DNA from: an uncultured Bacilli bacterium
GTDB taxonomy: Bacteria; Bacillota_I; Bacilli_A; RF39; UBA660
Length of the DNA stretch: 51,663 nt
Direction of reading: 5' to 3'
NCBI GenBank assembly: GCA_944332555.1
Contig: CALVKF010000006.1
Location: 1-51,663, forward strand
Each line of letters begins with the position of its first letter. Position 1 is the first letter of the stretch. This document shows, one piece after another, positions 31,460 through 40,012 of the stretch. The translations under genes and the position numbers were made by a program. Under the pieces are notes generated by a model. The model was not told where the DNA came from. It worked only from the letters and a program-made list of their open reading frames with translations, and made no database searches.

Positions 31460-33265
31460 ATGGATAAAATAATAAATATTGCAGTTGTTGCTCATGTTGA
31501 TGCAGGTAAATCAACATTAGTTGATGGTTTGCTTCGTCAAAGTGGTGTATTTCGTGAAAATGAAGAATTAGTAGATTGTGTTATGGATAGCGGTGATCTT
31601 GAAAAAGAAAGAGGTATTACTATCACTGCTAAAAACTGTGCTATTAAATATAAAGATTATAAGATTAATATAGTTGATACTCCAGGCCATGCTGATTTTT
31701 CCAGTGAAATTGAAAGAATTATTAAAACAGTTGATACAGTTATTTTACTTGTAGATTCTGCTGAAGGACCTATGCCTCAGACAAGATTTGTATTGAGTGT
31801 CGCCCTAAAGAATAATTTAAATCCTATTCTTTTTATTAATAAAATTGATAAAAAGGATGAAAGAGCTCTAGAAGTAGTAGATATGACATTTAATCTATTT
31901 ATGGAACTTGGGGCAACTGACGAACAACTAGATTTTCCAATTCTTTATGGTAGTGCTAGAAATGGTTATGCGGTTTATAATATGGGAGATGAAGGTATTG
32001 ATTTAACACCTTTATTTGAAACTATTATTAACAATACTAAACATTTTGAAGGAAACATCAATGATCCTCTGCAAATGCAAATAAGTCAACTTGCTTATGA
32101 TGATTATATTGGAAGACTTGGTATTGGTAGAATTAATAAAGGTAAAATAAGTGTTGGAGAAACTGTTGCAATTGCTAAAAATGATGGTGCTAAAGAAAAC
32201 TTTAGAATAACTAAATTATTTGTCAATGAAGGCATTAAAAGGGTAGAAGTTGCTACTGCTTATTTTGGGGATATTGTAACTGTTGCTGGTTGTTCTCACA
32301 TTTCAATTGGCGATACTATATGTGATAAAGACCATATTGATCCGCTTCCAAAAATTGAGATTGAAGAACCAACTTTATCAATGAACTTCTTAGTAAATGA
32401 TTCCCCTTTTGCGGGTGAAAGTGGTAAGTATTTAACTAATAGACACTTGCATGATAGACTAATGCGGGAACTTGAAACTAATGTTGGATTAAAGGTTGAA
32501 ACATTGCCAGATTCTGATGGCTTTAAAGTTAGTGGTCGTGGTGAACTTCATTTATCAATTTTACTTGAAAATATGCGGCGTGAAGGTTATGAATTATCCG
32601 TATCTAAACCACAAGTTATTTTTAAAGAAGAAAATGGCGTAAAATTAGAACCGTATGAAAAAGTAATTATCAATGTTCCAGATGAATATAGTGGAACTGT
32701 AATTAATGCCCTAAATGAAAGAAAAGGTACTATGCAAAGTATGACTCCAGGTGATGCCGGTTATACGCATTTAGAGTATTTAGTGCCAACACGGGGACTT
32801 ATTGGTTACCGTGGTTCATTTATAACTGAAACTAAGGGTGAAGGAATCATGGTTCGTTCATTTGATTCTTATGGTCCCTATGCGGGTTCTATTCAAGGAA
32901 GAAAAAATGGTGTATTAGTATCAATGGAAAACGGTACAACTTTTGGTTACTCACTATTTAACTTAAGTAGTAGAGGTACAATGATAGTTGATCCATCAAC
33001 TCCAGTATATATTGGGGAAATTATCGGAATTTGTAATAAAGAAGGAGATTTAAATGTTAATCCTTGTAAAAATAAAGAATTAACTAATACTCGTAGTGCT
33101 CATGCTGATGAAGCAATTACTTTAAACAAAGCTAAAAAATTTACTTTAGAAGAAGCCCTTGAATTTATTGAAGATGATGAATACATTGAAATAACCCCAA
33201 CTGAAATAAGACTTCGCAAAAAATATCTAGACCCAAAAGTTAGATATAGAATGCAAAAACATTAA
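31460..33265 (+). CDS. typA: Translational GTPase TypA/BipA
   Basis: This 601-residue ribosome-binding GTPase assists 50S assembly and stress adaptation. G motifs: AHVDAGKST (G1, residues 9-17), RGITI (G2), DTPGHADF (G3), NKIDKKD (G4) and GSARNGY (G5). EF-Tu/EF-G-like domains follow, then the BipA-specific C-terminal part (ATG-like YLVPTRGLIGYRGSF, ENGTTFGYSLFNLSSRG). ATG 31460 follows AAGGGTGAG; GTG 31451 is in frame but would lie in the ribosome site. Length and motifs are standard. Confidence 0.97.
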   Translation: MDKIINIAVVAHVDAGKSTLVDGLLRQSGVFRENEELVDCVMDSGDLEKERGITITAKNCAIKYKDYKINIVDTPGHADFSSEIERIIKTVDTVILLVDSAEGPMPQTRFVLSVALKNNLNPILFINKIDKKDERALEVVDMTFNLFMELGATDEQLDFPILYGSARNGYAVYNMGDEGIDLTPLFETIINNTKHFEGNINDPLQMQISQLAYDDYIGRLGIGRINKGKISVGETVAIAKNDGAKENFRITKLFVNEGIKRVEVATAYFGDIVTVAGCSHISIGDTICDKDHIDPLPKIEIEEPTLSMNFLVNDSPFAGESGKYLTNRHLHDRLMRELETNVGLKVETLPDSDGFKVSGRGELHLSILLENMRREGYELSVSKPQVIFKEENGVKLEPYEKVIINVPDEYSGTVINALNERKGTMQSMTPGDAGYTHLEYLVPTRGLIGYRGSFITETKGEGIMVRSFDSYGPYAGSIQGRKNGVLVSMENGTTFGYSLFNLSSRGTMIVDPSTPVYIGEIIGICNKEGDLNVNPCKNKELTNTRSAHADEAITLNKAKKFTLEEALEFIEDDEYIEITPTEIRLRKKYLDPKVRYRMQKH

Positions 33266-33281
33266 AAAGTGTTTACTCTTA

Positions 33282-33330
33282 TTTAGAGTATAACTTTAAT
33301 TTTTCTTGTATAATAGAAAAGTTATACTTT
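33282..33330. repeat. 11-bp inverted repeat before the TnpB region
   Basis: AGTATAACTTT near 33283 and AAAGTTATACT near 33318 are exact complements about 24 bases apart. It may be the typA terminator, an operator, or part of the transposon left end. Confidence 0.5.
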
Positions 33331-33384
33331 TTTAAATAAAACCATTGACATTCAAACAACTGTTTGGTACAATTGATTTACAAG
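33306..33384 (+). repeat. 79-bp promoter-bearing repeat, copy A
   Basis: This stretch aligns without gaps to 51585-51663, with 72 of 79 bases identical. It contains a consensus promoter TTGACA-17-TACAAT (33346-33374) with the inverted repeat CAAAC/GTTTG in the spacer, an operator-like position, and a second TATAAT near 33309. It drives tnpB directly. Either it is the left end of the element, or it is the promoter of the Rpn-family gene whose remnant lies downstream. Confidence 0.8.
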
Positions 33385-33397
33385 GAGGAAATTTGGT

Positions 33398-34549
33398 ATG
33401 ACTACTATTTTAAAAGGTTATCAATTTAGATTATATCCTAACAATGAACAAAAAAAGTTAATTAATCAAACTATTGGTTGTTCTAGATTTATATATAATC
33501 ATTTTTTAGAAGAACGAATAAATGAATATAAAAAAACAGGTATATCAAAAACTTGTTATGAACAAATAAAAGAAATACCACAATTATATAAAGATTATCC
33601 CTGGTTAAAAGAAGTAGATAGTTGCAGTTTAAGAGCACCTGTATTTTATTTGGAAAATGCATATCATAGATTTTTTACTCAAAATAATGGTTTTCCTAAA
33701 TTTAAAAATAAAGATACAGGTAATAGTTATAAAACCAATAATATTAAAAATACTTATAAAGATAAAAACTATGAAAGTATAAAAATAGATTTAAAAAATA
33801 GAACAATAACATTACCAAAGTTAAAAAAAGTACCTATCAGAGGTTATAGAAATAAAGAAGTCTTTGTCGGCGATATAAAAAGTGCAGTTATAAGAAGAGA
33901 AGGGCTTAAGTATTATGTAAGTGTATTAGTAGAAGTTCCACTAATACTACCTCCATTTCAACCTAGAAGTATTGTAGGATTAGATTTAGGTATAAAAGAT
34001 TTAATAATAACTAGTCATAATGAAAAGATAGAAAATAATTTAGAATGCACAAATATTAATAAAAGAATAAAGGGATTACAAAAAGCACTTGCAAGATGCC
34101 AAAAAGGAAGTAAAAATAGAGAAAAAATAAAATCAAAAATAAAACGAGCATATATGAAATTAAAGAGTATCCGTAAACATTTAATCCATGATATAACAAA
34201 TAAAATAATTAAAGATAATGATATTATCGTCATGGAAGATTTAGATATTAAAGCAATGTATCAAACAAGAAGTATAGCAAAACATTTAGTAAATATCCCA
34301 TTAGCAGAAATAAAACGAGTCTTGGAATATAAATGTCTTTGGCAAAACAAAAAACTAATCACAATAAATAGATATTATCCAAGTAGTCAAATATGTAGCG
34401 TATGTGAATATCAAAATAAAAAGTTAAAAGATTTAAGTATAAGAAAGTGGGAATGTCCTAAATGTGGATGTATACATGACCGAGATATTAATGCTAGTAT
34501 CAATATAATGTTTGAAGGATTAAAAATATATATGCAAAGTTTAGTATAA
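33398..34549 (+). CDS. tnpB: RNA-guided endonuclease TnpB
   Basis: The 383-residue protein looks complete. It has the N-terminal recognition region (YQFRLYPNNEQKKLINQTIG), the RuvC-I aspartate in VGLDLGIKDL near 195, RuvC-II glutamate in IVMEDLDIKAM near 278, a four-cysteine zinc motif CSVC/CPKC near 332-352, and the final aspartate in HDRDINASINI near 361. All three catalytic residues are present, so it is probably an active omega-RNA-guided nuclease that promotes retention of the element. No TnpA transposase accompanies it. GGAGG lies upstream of ATG 33398. Confidence 0.95.
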   Translation: MTTILKGYQFRLYPNNEQKKLINQTIGCSRFIYNHFLEERINEYKKTGISKTCYEQIKEIPQLYKDYPWLKEVDSCSLRAPVFYLENAYHRFFTQNNGFPKFKNKDTGNSYKTNNIKNTYKDKNYESIKIDLKNRTITLPKLKKVPIRGYRNKEVFVGDIKSAVIRREGLKYYVSVLVEVPLILPPFQPRSIVGLDLGIKDLIITSHNEKIENNLECTNINKRIKGLQKALARCQKGSKNREKIKSKIKRAYMKLKSIRKHLIHDITNKIIKDNDIIVMEDLDIKAMYQTRSIAKHLVNIPLAEIKRVLEYKCLWQNKKLITINRYYPSSQICSVCEYQNKKLKDLSIRKWECPKCGCIHDRDINASINIMFEGLKIYMQSLV

Positions 34550-34665
34550 ATAAAAAATAAAATAGAATAAAAATAGTAGGGTGGCGACCATCCGAAGCTG
34601 GTCTGTAGAGAGTCCCAAGGACTCAATGAAGCAGAAATGCCTTGTAGTGATACAAGGATAGTCAA
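34550..34665 (+). ncRNA. omega-RNA scaffold and right end of the TnpB element
   Basis: Hairpins in order: GACCA/TGGTC (34586-34603), GAGTCC/GGACTC (34610-34624), then the conserved GAAGCAGAAATG (34628-34639), and CCTTGTA/TACAAGG (34640-34657) followed by ATAGTCAA. The GAAGCAGgAAT block and the closing hairpin are typical of omega-RNAs of this family. The guide would begin right after the GTCAA end, near 34666. The 5' end of the RNA, likely inside tnpB, is not determined. Confidence 0.75.
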
Positions 34666-34667
34666 AA

Positions 34668-35138
34668 TTTATTTTGACTTTTGTTCATTCAACTTATAAA
34701 ATGGATAGTTTAATTAAAGATTATGCTCTAGTAGACAAGCTCAATGTTTCAGATATCGATGATTCAGAAATTGATATGTTTTTAGTAAAGCTTGACAATA
34801 TTGCTAAGTTTACGTATAATAAAAGCAAAGAACCAAAAGTAATTAAATATTTAAAAGCAATAAAATCAGAAAATCTAGAAGAAATCAAAGAAATAACGAA
34901 AGGAGATCATATGTTAGAAAAATTATATTACAAAACATTAGCCTTTATTGGCAAACCAAAAAACAGAGGTTTAATTGATCATTTTGAATCAGCAATTAGA
35001 AACGCCAAAAGAATAGCTAAACTTGAAAGCAAAGAAGAAACAGCACGAAAAATGCTTTCTAAAGGTATGGATTTGGATTTAACTGCTGAACTTACTGGTT
35101 TAACTAAAGAAGAAATTAGTAAATTAGTTAGTAATTAA
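34668..35138 (+). pseudogene. C-terminal remnant of an Rpn-family (PD-(D/E)XK) nuclease gene
   Basis: The frame reads LIKDYALVDKLN, then a strand of the type EIDMFLVKLDNIAKF, and ends with the repeat-like tail ARKMLSKGMDLDLTAELTGL, which is characteristic of the Rpn recombination-promoting nuclease/transposase family. The N-terminal nuclease domain (about 150 residues) is missing and the only upstream start is a TTG without a ribosome site. It is probably the victim of the TnpB element insertion plus a deletion. The N-terminal part is not found left of tnpB. Confidence 0.7.
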
Positions 35139-35183
35139 GAGATTTTATTTAAGCTAAAAACCAAAAAATGTAAATAAAAAATG

Positions 35184-35208
35184 GAAAATCGTATGATTTT
35201 CTTTTTTT
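35184..35208 (+). terminator. Intrinsic terminator
   Basis: GAAAATC (35184-35190) pairs with GATTTTC (35195-35201), followed by a T run. It ends the Rpn remnant region. Confidence 0.85.
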
Positions 35209-35247
35209 TATTTTGTTTTTGTGTTAGAATTATGATAGGGTGAAGCT

Positions 35248-36387
35248 ATGAAAAAGAAAATAGACTTTGATAAAATAACTAAATTTGTAAAAAAGAAAAA
35301 CTTCTTGATTGCTTGTTGTGTTTTGGTTTTAACCATTGGTACTCTTGGCTATTCTTATGGGGCCTTCTTTTCAGTAAAAACCAACACCAATAATCAAACG
35401 GTAACAACGGGAACACTAAATGTATCTTATACTAATGCATCAACCTCTATGGATAAAGGTCAAATGCAGTCAATATCTGATGAAATGGGATTAAATGAAA
35501 CTGATAATAGTTTAATTTATATTCAAAATACCGGTTCGCTAGATTCTAATTTTACTTTAACTGTTGGTTATGATATGGCTAATTTTACATCAAGAAGTGG
35601 TTATCAAGAAACAGATGAACTTACACCACTTGACTATGTAATGGTTGCTGTTTATGAGCATAGCGATGGAACTGATACTTTAGTTGTTGAACCAACTGCT
35701 GTTGCTGAATTGCCGCTTTATGAAGTAAATAGTAATGATTCCAGATATAATAGATATGCAATTTTATTTGATACTGTAGGCTCTACTTCCAGTGGTAATG
35801 CTACTAAAACCTATAAAGTAAAAATGTGGCTATCAGATAAAGCTATACCAGCAGCTAGTTTTACATACTTTTATTTAAATGCTGAAATAATTGCGGAAGT
35901 TGAAAATGCTAAAATGGCTTATAACTTATCTGGCACCGTAACTGATAGTAGTAGTACTGCTTTAAATGGGGCAGTAGTATCTATTCAAAATGGCTCTGTA
36001 ACTAGTCAAACTGATGCATCAGGTAATTTTACCTTAAATGGCATATATCCAGGAACTTATAATTTAGATATAACTTATAATGGTATAACTTATAAAGGTA
36101 ATTTAACAGTTGTCGAAGGAACAGCCAATAACCTTGTAAGTAATGGTACAACTTTTAATAGTACTTCTGATATCTTTAGTGTTGCAAATACATATAAAAC
36201 AACAATAGCTAAAATTATATCTTTAAATGATATAGATACTTATTCAACTGAAGTAGCATTTGCTAGTGGTACAACTTATAATTTAGCTCCAACATATACT
36301 TTTACTGGTGGAGGGACTGAAGCTGTAAATGGCTTAAATATTAGCCTTGATACTAGCAATCAAACTTATAGCTTGACGTTAAATTAA
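35248..36387 (+). CDS. Secreted TasA/camelysin-like protein with carboxypeptidase-regulatory-like domain
   Basis: The 379-residue exported protein begins with a basic stretch and membrane-type signal (NFLIACCVLVLTIGTLGYSYGAF) ending in the pattern seen in SipW-processed TasA/camelysin proteins (TLGYSYGAFFSVKT). A beta-rich region follows, then near residues 226-290 a domain YNLSGTVTDSSSTALNGAVV, DASGNFTLNGIYPGTYNLDI typical of carboxypeptidase regulatory-like (CarboxypepD_reg) folds. It may be a fibre or adhesive surface protein. The extended -10 TGTTAGAAT lies upstream. It is followed by a strong terminator. Confidence 0.75.
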   Translation: MKKKIDFDKITKFVKKKNFLIACCVLVLTIGTLGYSYGAFFSVKTNTNNQTVTTGTLNVSYTNASTSMDKGQMQSISDEMGLNETDNSLIYIQNTGSLDSNFTLTVGYDMANFTSRSGYQETDELTPLDYVMVAVYEHSDGTDTLVVEPTAVAELPLYEVNSNDSRYNRYAILFDTVGSTSSGNATKTYKVKMWLSDKAIPAASFTYFYLNAEIIAEVENAKMAYNLSGTVTDSSSTALNGAVVSIQNGSVTSQTDASGNFTLNGIYPGTYNLDITYNGITYKGNLTVVEGTANNLVSNGTTFNSTSDIFSVANTYKTTIAKIISLNDIDTYSTEVAFASGTTYNLAPTYTFTGGGTEAVNGLNISLDTSNQTYSLTLN

Positions 36388-36409
36388 AAAAAGTGATAAA
36401 AAAGTGAAA

Positions 36410-36438
36410 AAAAGAGTTGATTTTCAACTCTTTTTTTG
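36410..36438 (+). terminator. Intrinsic terminator
   Basis: AAGAGTTGA and TCAACTCTT pair around TTT, with A and T runs on either side, between the two secreted-protein genes. Confidence 0.88.
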
Positions 36439-36472
36439 CTAATATTAGAATAGAAGGAGGAGAGAAAAGAAA

Positions 36473-37204
36473 ATGGATAACAGAAAAAATACGATTCTAT
36501 TAACAGTAATCGCAGTAGCAACTCTATTAGTTGCAGTGGTAGGTGCAACATTTGCATACTTCACAGCTCAAGGAGGTGCAGGTGATCAAGCTGATCTTAA
36601 TGTACAAACTGAAACAACATCTAGTACTGCTATGGTAGTAAATGGCTCAATTTTTTTACATGCTACACCAGATAATTTTGATACAGCTGAAACTTCACAT
36701 TTGAATTCTGAAACCGATGCATATGCTACTGTTACATGGCGTCCAAGTACTGCTGAAGGTACTGATCCTGATTTTTGCTATACTGTAACACTTAATATTA
36801 CAGAAAATGATACTGAATATGATCCAGAAGATGTTGACGAAGACGTTCCTGAATTATTATTCAATATCCAAAAATCTACTACAGATCTTTCTGGTAATAG
36901 CGCTGTTCAAACCCCAATAGCAACTGGTATTAATGAATTGACTTATGCAACAGTTGAGGAAACAAACACTGGTACAACTCGTGGCGAAATTTCTGGATGG
37001 GATGTTACTGGTAAAAAAGGTACTTGGTTAATCCGTGGTGATCAAGCTGATGGATCTCATAAGATTACTGGTACATCTGCTGCTGACACAAAAGAATACT
37101 GGCATGCAGATATGACTCTTGTTAATCTAGATAGAAATCAACAATATAACACAAATAAAACTGTTGTTGGTACATTAGTATTTGCTAACGGTACTTGCGA
37201 TTAA
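36473..37204 (+). CDS. Secreted TasA/camelysin-like protein
   Basis: The 243-residue protein has a signal segment TILLTVIAVATLLVAVVGATFAYF followed by TAQGG, the usual pattern of SipW-dependent biofilm-matrix proteins. The mature part is Thr/Asp/Glu-rich and beta-strand-like, with repeats of polar residues and two cysteines, the second in the final NGTCD. It is probably an envelope or matrix protein secreted by Sec. GGAGGAG precedes ATG 36473. No sipW-like signal peptidase gene is in the window. It is related in style, not in sequence detail, to its upstream neighbour. Confidence 0.7.
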   Translation: MDNRKNTILLTVIAVATLLVAVVGATFAYFTAQGGAGDQADLNVQTETTSSTAMVVNGSIFLHATPDNFDTAETSHLNSETDAYATVTWRPSTAEGTDPDFCYTVTLNITENDTEYDPEDVDEDVPELLFNIQKSTTDLSGNSAVQTPIATGINELTYATVEETNTGTTRGEISGWDVTGKKGTWLIRGDQADGSHKITGTSAADTKEYWHADMTLVNLDRNQQYNTNKTVVGTLVFANGTCD

Positions 37205-37233
37205 TTAAAAGTGTTTAATTAAAAATAAAAATC

Positions 37234-37257
37234 GAGTCTTATATAGACTCTTTTTTT
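37234..37257 (+). terminator. Intrinsic terminator
   Basis: GAGTCT/AGACTC stem with a TATAT loop and seven T residues. Confidence 0.88.
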
Positions 37258-37326
37258 GTGTCTAAATTTTTAGTTTTCTCTTTTATTTATTCTCAAAACA
37301 TTGTAAAATATTAATGGTGAATTTAA

Positions 37327-38034
37327 ATGAATGCATTATTTTTAACATTATTTAGTGGCTTATTTTATTTAATAGGTTTAATTGTATATAGATTTGTTAA
37401 ACATAAAAAAGAATTAACTATTATGGCAATCTCATGTGCTTTTATAGTTATAATTGGTTTAATAGTTTTTGATTTAATTCCGGAATTAATTGAACTTGGT
37501 AATGCTTGGTTATATGTTTTTATTGTTCTTGGCTTTGCATTATTATTTTTAATTGATAAATTAATACCACATCACCATCATGAGCATCATAAAAATGATG
37601 AGTTTACCAAAGAACATAAAAATAGATTAGAACATATTAGTACAATAACTATTTTAGCATTATCTATGCACAATTTAATTGAAGGTATGGCCCTATATAG
37701 TATTGGTTTAGAAAATATTAGAAGTGGTATATTAATGTTAATTGGCATTGGTTTACACAATTTACCTTTTGGTTTTGGAATTGCTGGACTTAAAAATAAA
37801 TTATTAATATTTTTACTAGTTATATCAGCCTTTTTAGGAGGGTTAATAACATTTTTCTTTGGCACTGTTGATGAACTATTACAAGGAATTATTCTTGCTT
37901 TATCCACAGGAATGCTTTTTCATATATTAATATTTGAATTATTTAAAGAAATAAAAGAAAATATAGGGCAAAAAGAAACTATTTATGGTATAATTATAGG
38001 TATACTAATATTAGTTATTATTAACTTGATATAA
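37327..38034 (+). CDS. ZIP-family divalent metal transporter
   Basis: The 235-residue membrane protein has about eight hydrophobic helices. The ZIP signature histidines are in helix IV, ALSMHNLIEGMALY, and helix V, GIGLHNLPFGFGIAG, near residues 114-145. A histidine-rich cytoplasmic loop (HHHHEHH, near 80) precedes them and is likely a metal sensor. It should import zinc or a similar ion (iron, manganese); specificity is not readable. The next gene begins 12 bases on, so the downstream epimerase, patatin and deacetylase genes may be in the same operon. Confidence 0.9.
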   Translation: MNALFLTLFSGLFYLIGLIVYRFVKHKKELTIMAISCAFIVIIGLIVFDLIPELIELGNAWLYVFIVLGFALLFLIDKLIPHHHHEHHKNDEFTKEHKNRLEHISTITILALSMHNLIEGMALYSIGLENIRSGILMLIGIGLHNLPFGFGIAGLKNKLLIFLLVISAFLGGLITFFFGTVDELLQGIILALSTGMLFHILIFELFKEIKENIGQKETIYGIIIGILILVIINLI

Positions 38035-38045
38035 GGATGTGTTTT

Positions 38046-38963
38046 ATGAAAAAAGTTTTAGTTACAGGTGCTGTAGGTAGTATAGGTGTCCAAGTAATTA
38101 AATATTTACTTGCGGAAGGTAAATATGAAATAACTGCCTTGGATTTAAGAAATAAAAATGTAATAAAAAGATTAAAGCAATTTAGAAAAAGAATAAATAT
38201 ATTATATGGTGATGTTAATGATAGTGTTTTAATTGATGCTTTAGTAAAAGACCAAGATATAGTAATTCATTTGGCTTCCTCCCTGCCGCCGCTTTCTAAT
38301 ATGAAAAAAGGCCTAGCAGATATAATTGATTATAAAGGAACAGAAAATATAATTAGAGCAATTAGTTATTATAATCCTAAATGTCATTTATTTTATGCAT
38401 CAACTACAAGTATGTATAAAGAAATGGATAGTCCTAGTGTAAAATCAAAGATTGTTTTAGATGAACAAGATTATTTTGAAAAAGCCAAATATGATACTGA
38501 AATGTTAATAAAGGCAAAACTAAAAAGATATACAATTTATCGTATTCCTTTAGTTTTAAGTAATCCTTTAAAAGAACCATTTATGTATCATGTAAAAAAA
38601 GATAAAATAGTTGATTATATAACTAAAGAAGATTGTGCATATGCATTTGTTAAAGGAATTAAATATACTGATGAACTTAATAAAAAGACCTTTAATGTGT
38701 GTGCAAGTGAAAGCATTTTATATAAATCTTTACTTAATAAAATAGTATTAGCTACAGGATTAACTTTAAAATTTATCTTAAGTAGAATATTTTTGGATAA
38801 AGATTATTATAGTCCTGTATGTAGTGATAAAGATGATTTAGAGAGTATTATCAATTATCGGAACAATTCTTTAAATGAATATTTGAGGGTATTAAAAATA
38901 AGTACAAGAAAAAGAAAAGTTTCCAAATTTTTAGCCAAAACTTTTATTAAGGATAAATCATGA
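38046..38963 (+). CDS. NAD(P)-dependent epimerase/dehydratase-like protein
   Basis: The 305-residue extended short-chain dehydrogenase has the NAD(P)-binding motif VTGAVGSIG (residues 6-14), the acidic IALDL-type second strand (ITALDLRN), GDVND, VIHLASSLPP, and a FYASTTSMYK active-site strand. The usual YxxxK is shifted: the sequence reads DYFEKAKYDTE, so the Tyr-Lys spacing is not canonical. The substrate is unknown. ATG 38046 follows AAGGATG; ATG 38037 is in frame but would contain that site. It overlaps the patatin gene by four bases. Confidence 0.75.
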   Translation: MKKVLVTGAVGSIGVQVIKYLLAEGKYEITALDLRNKNVIKRLKQFRKRINILYGDVNDSVLIDALVKDQDIVIHLASSLPPLSNMKKGLADIIDYKGTENIIRAISYYNPKCHLFYASTTSMYKEMDSPSVKSKIVLDEQDYFEKAKYDTEMLIKAKLKRYTIYRIPLVLSNPLKEPFMYHVKKDKIVDYITKEDCAYAFVKGIKYTDELNKKTFNVCASESILYKSLLNKIVLATGLTLKFILSRIFLDKDYYSPVCSDKDDLESIINYRNNSLNEYLRVLKISTRKRKVSKFLAKTFIKDKS

Positions 38964-40003
38964 CAGGTTTAGTTCTAGGTGGTGGAGGTGTCCGGGGCTC
39001 TTATCAGGTGGGAGTATATTTAGCACTTAGGAAGAGCCATATAAAACTAGATGGTTTTACTGGTTCATCTATCGGAGCTTTTAATGCAGCCATGCTGGCC
39101 TCTAATAGAGGTAGGGAATTATTAAAATTTTGGCAAACGACAGAGATTGGAAAGATTTTTGGTTTTAGTGATGAACTTATTAAACTAGCTAATAGTGATA
39201 AATTTGATTTAAAAATTATTAAAGCGGGATTTAATGATATTGTGAAAATCATTAAAAATAAAGGGATAAGTACTGATAATTTAATAAATACTGTTAATAG
39301 CCTAAATTTAGAAGAATCACTATTTAAGAGCAAAAAAGATTTTGGACTGGTTACAGTTAGAGCTAAAGATTTTAAACCATTTTATATATTTAAAGAAGAT
39401 ATAAAGAAAGGTAAACTCACTGATTATTTGATGGCCAGTTGTTATTTGCCGATTTTTAAAATGGAGAAATTAATCGATGATAATTATTATCTCGATGGTG
39501 GATTTTATGATTATGCTCCAGCGAATGCTTTAATTAATCGCGGTTATGATAAAGTTTATGTCGTTGATCTTGATGCTATCGGATTTAGAAGAAAATATAA
39601 GGATAAAGATAAAGTAATAGTGATAAAGCCATCAAGAAAACTTGGAAGTATTATTAATATCAATGGGAGTAGAGTCAGAGAAAATATTTTAATGGGATAT
39701 TATGATACTTTAAAAATTGTGAAAAATCTTGATGGTTATAAATATATTTTTAAAAATAAAAGTGATAGTTATTATCGTTTTTTAATAAGAAAAGTTAGTA
39801 AAAAGAAATTAAAAGAAATGCAAAAATTATTTAGAACTATTAATGATAAAAAGTTAGTTTTAAAAGCTTTAGAATATGTAATGGATAAAGAAAATTTTAG
39901 TTATTATGAAGTATATAGTCCAATGAAGGTAATAAAAAAGATAAAAAAGTTAGATAAAGATTATGGAGTATATAATTTTGTTAAAAAAATGCAATTTTTG
40001 TAG
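38960..40003 (+). CDS. Patatin-like phospholipase
   Basis: The 347-residue protein shows the patatin motifs: oxyanion hole GLVLGGGGVRGSYQ (residues 3-16), nucleophile elbow GSSIGA near 35, and the catalytic aspartate in YLDGGFYDYAPA near 178. Patatins hydrolyse acyl esters of membrane lipids. It starts inside the end of the epimerase gene and is followed eight bases later by the deacetylase gene, so they are probably co-expressed in an envelope-related operon. The C-terminal 100 residues are Lys-rich and not recognised. Confidence 0.88.
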   Translation: MTGLVLGGGGVRGSYQVGVYLALRKSHIKLDGFTGSSIGAFNAAMLASNRGRELLKFWQTTEIGKIFGFSDELIKLANSDKFDLKIIKAGFNDIVKIIKNKGISTDNLINTVNSLNLEESLFKSKKDFGLVTVRAKDFKPFYIFKEDIKKGKLTDYLMASCYLPIFKMEKLIDDNYYLDGGFYDYAPANALINRGYDKVYVVDLDAIGFRRKYKDKDKVIVIKPSRKLGSIININGSRVRENILMGYYDTLKIVKNLDGYKYIFKNKSDSYYRFLIRKVSKKKLKEMQKLFRTINDKKLVLKALEYVMDKENFSYYEVYSPMKVIKKIKKLDKDYGVYNFVKKMQFL

Positions 40004-40012
40004 AGGTGAATA

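Larger units (their letters stand above)
33306..34665 (+). mobile_element. IS200/IS605-type element with tnpB only
   Basis: The element contains tnpB and a 3' segment with the conserved omega-RNA/right-end pattern but no tnpA. The right boundary is placed at GTCAA (34661-34665), as in related elements that end in a short GTCAA-type tail after a hairpin. The left boundary is uncertain and could lie anywhere between about 33300 and 33385. Downstream flank is the truncated Rpn-family gene. Confidence 0.7.
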
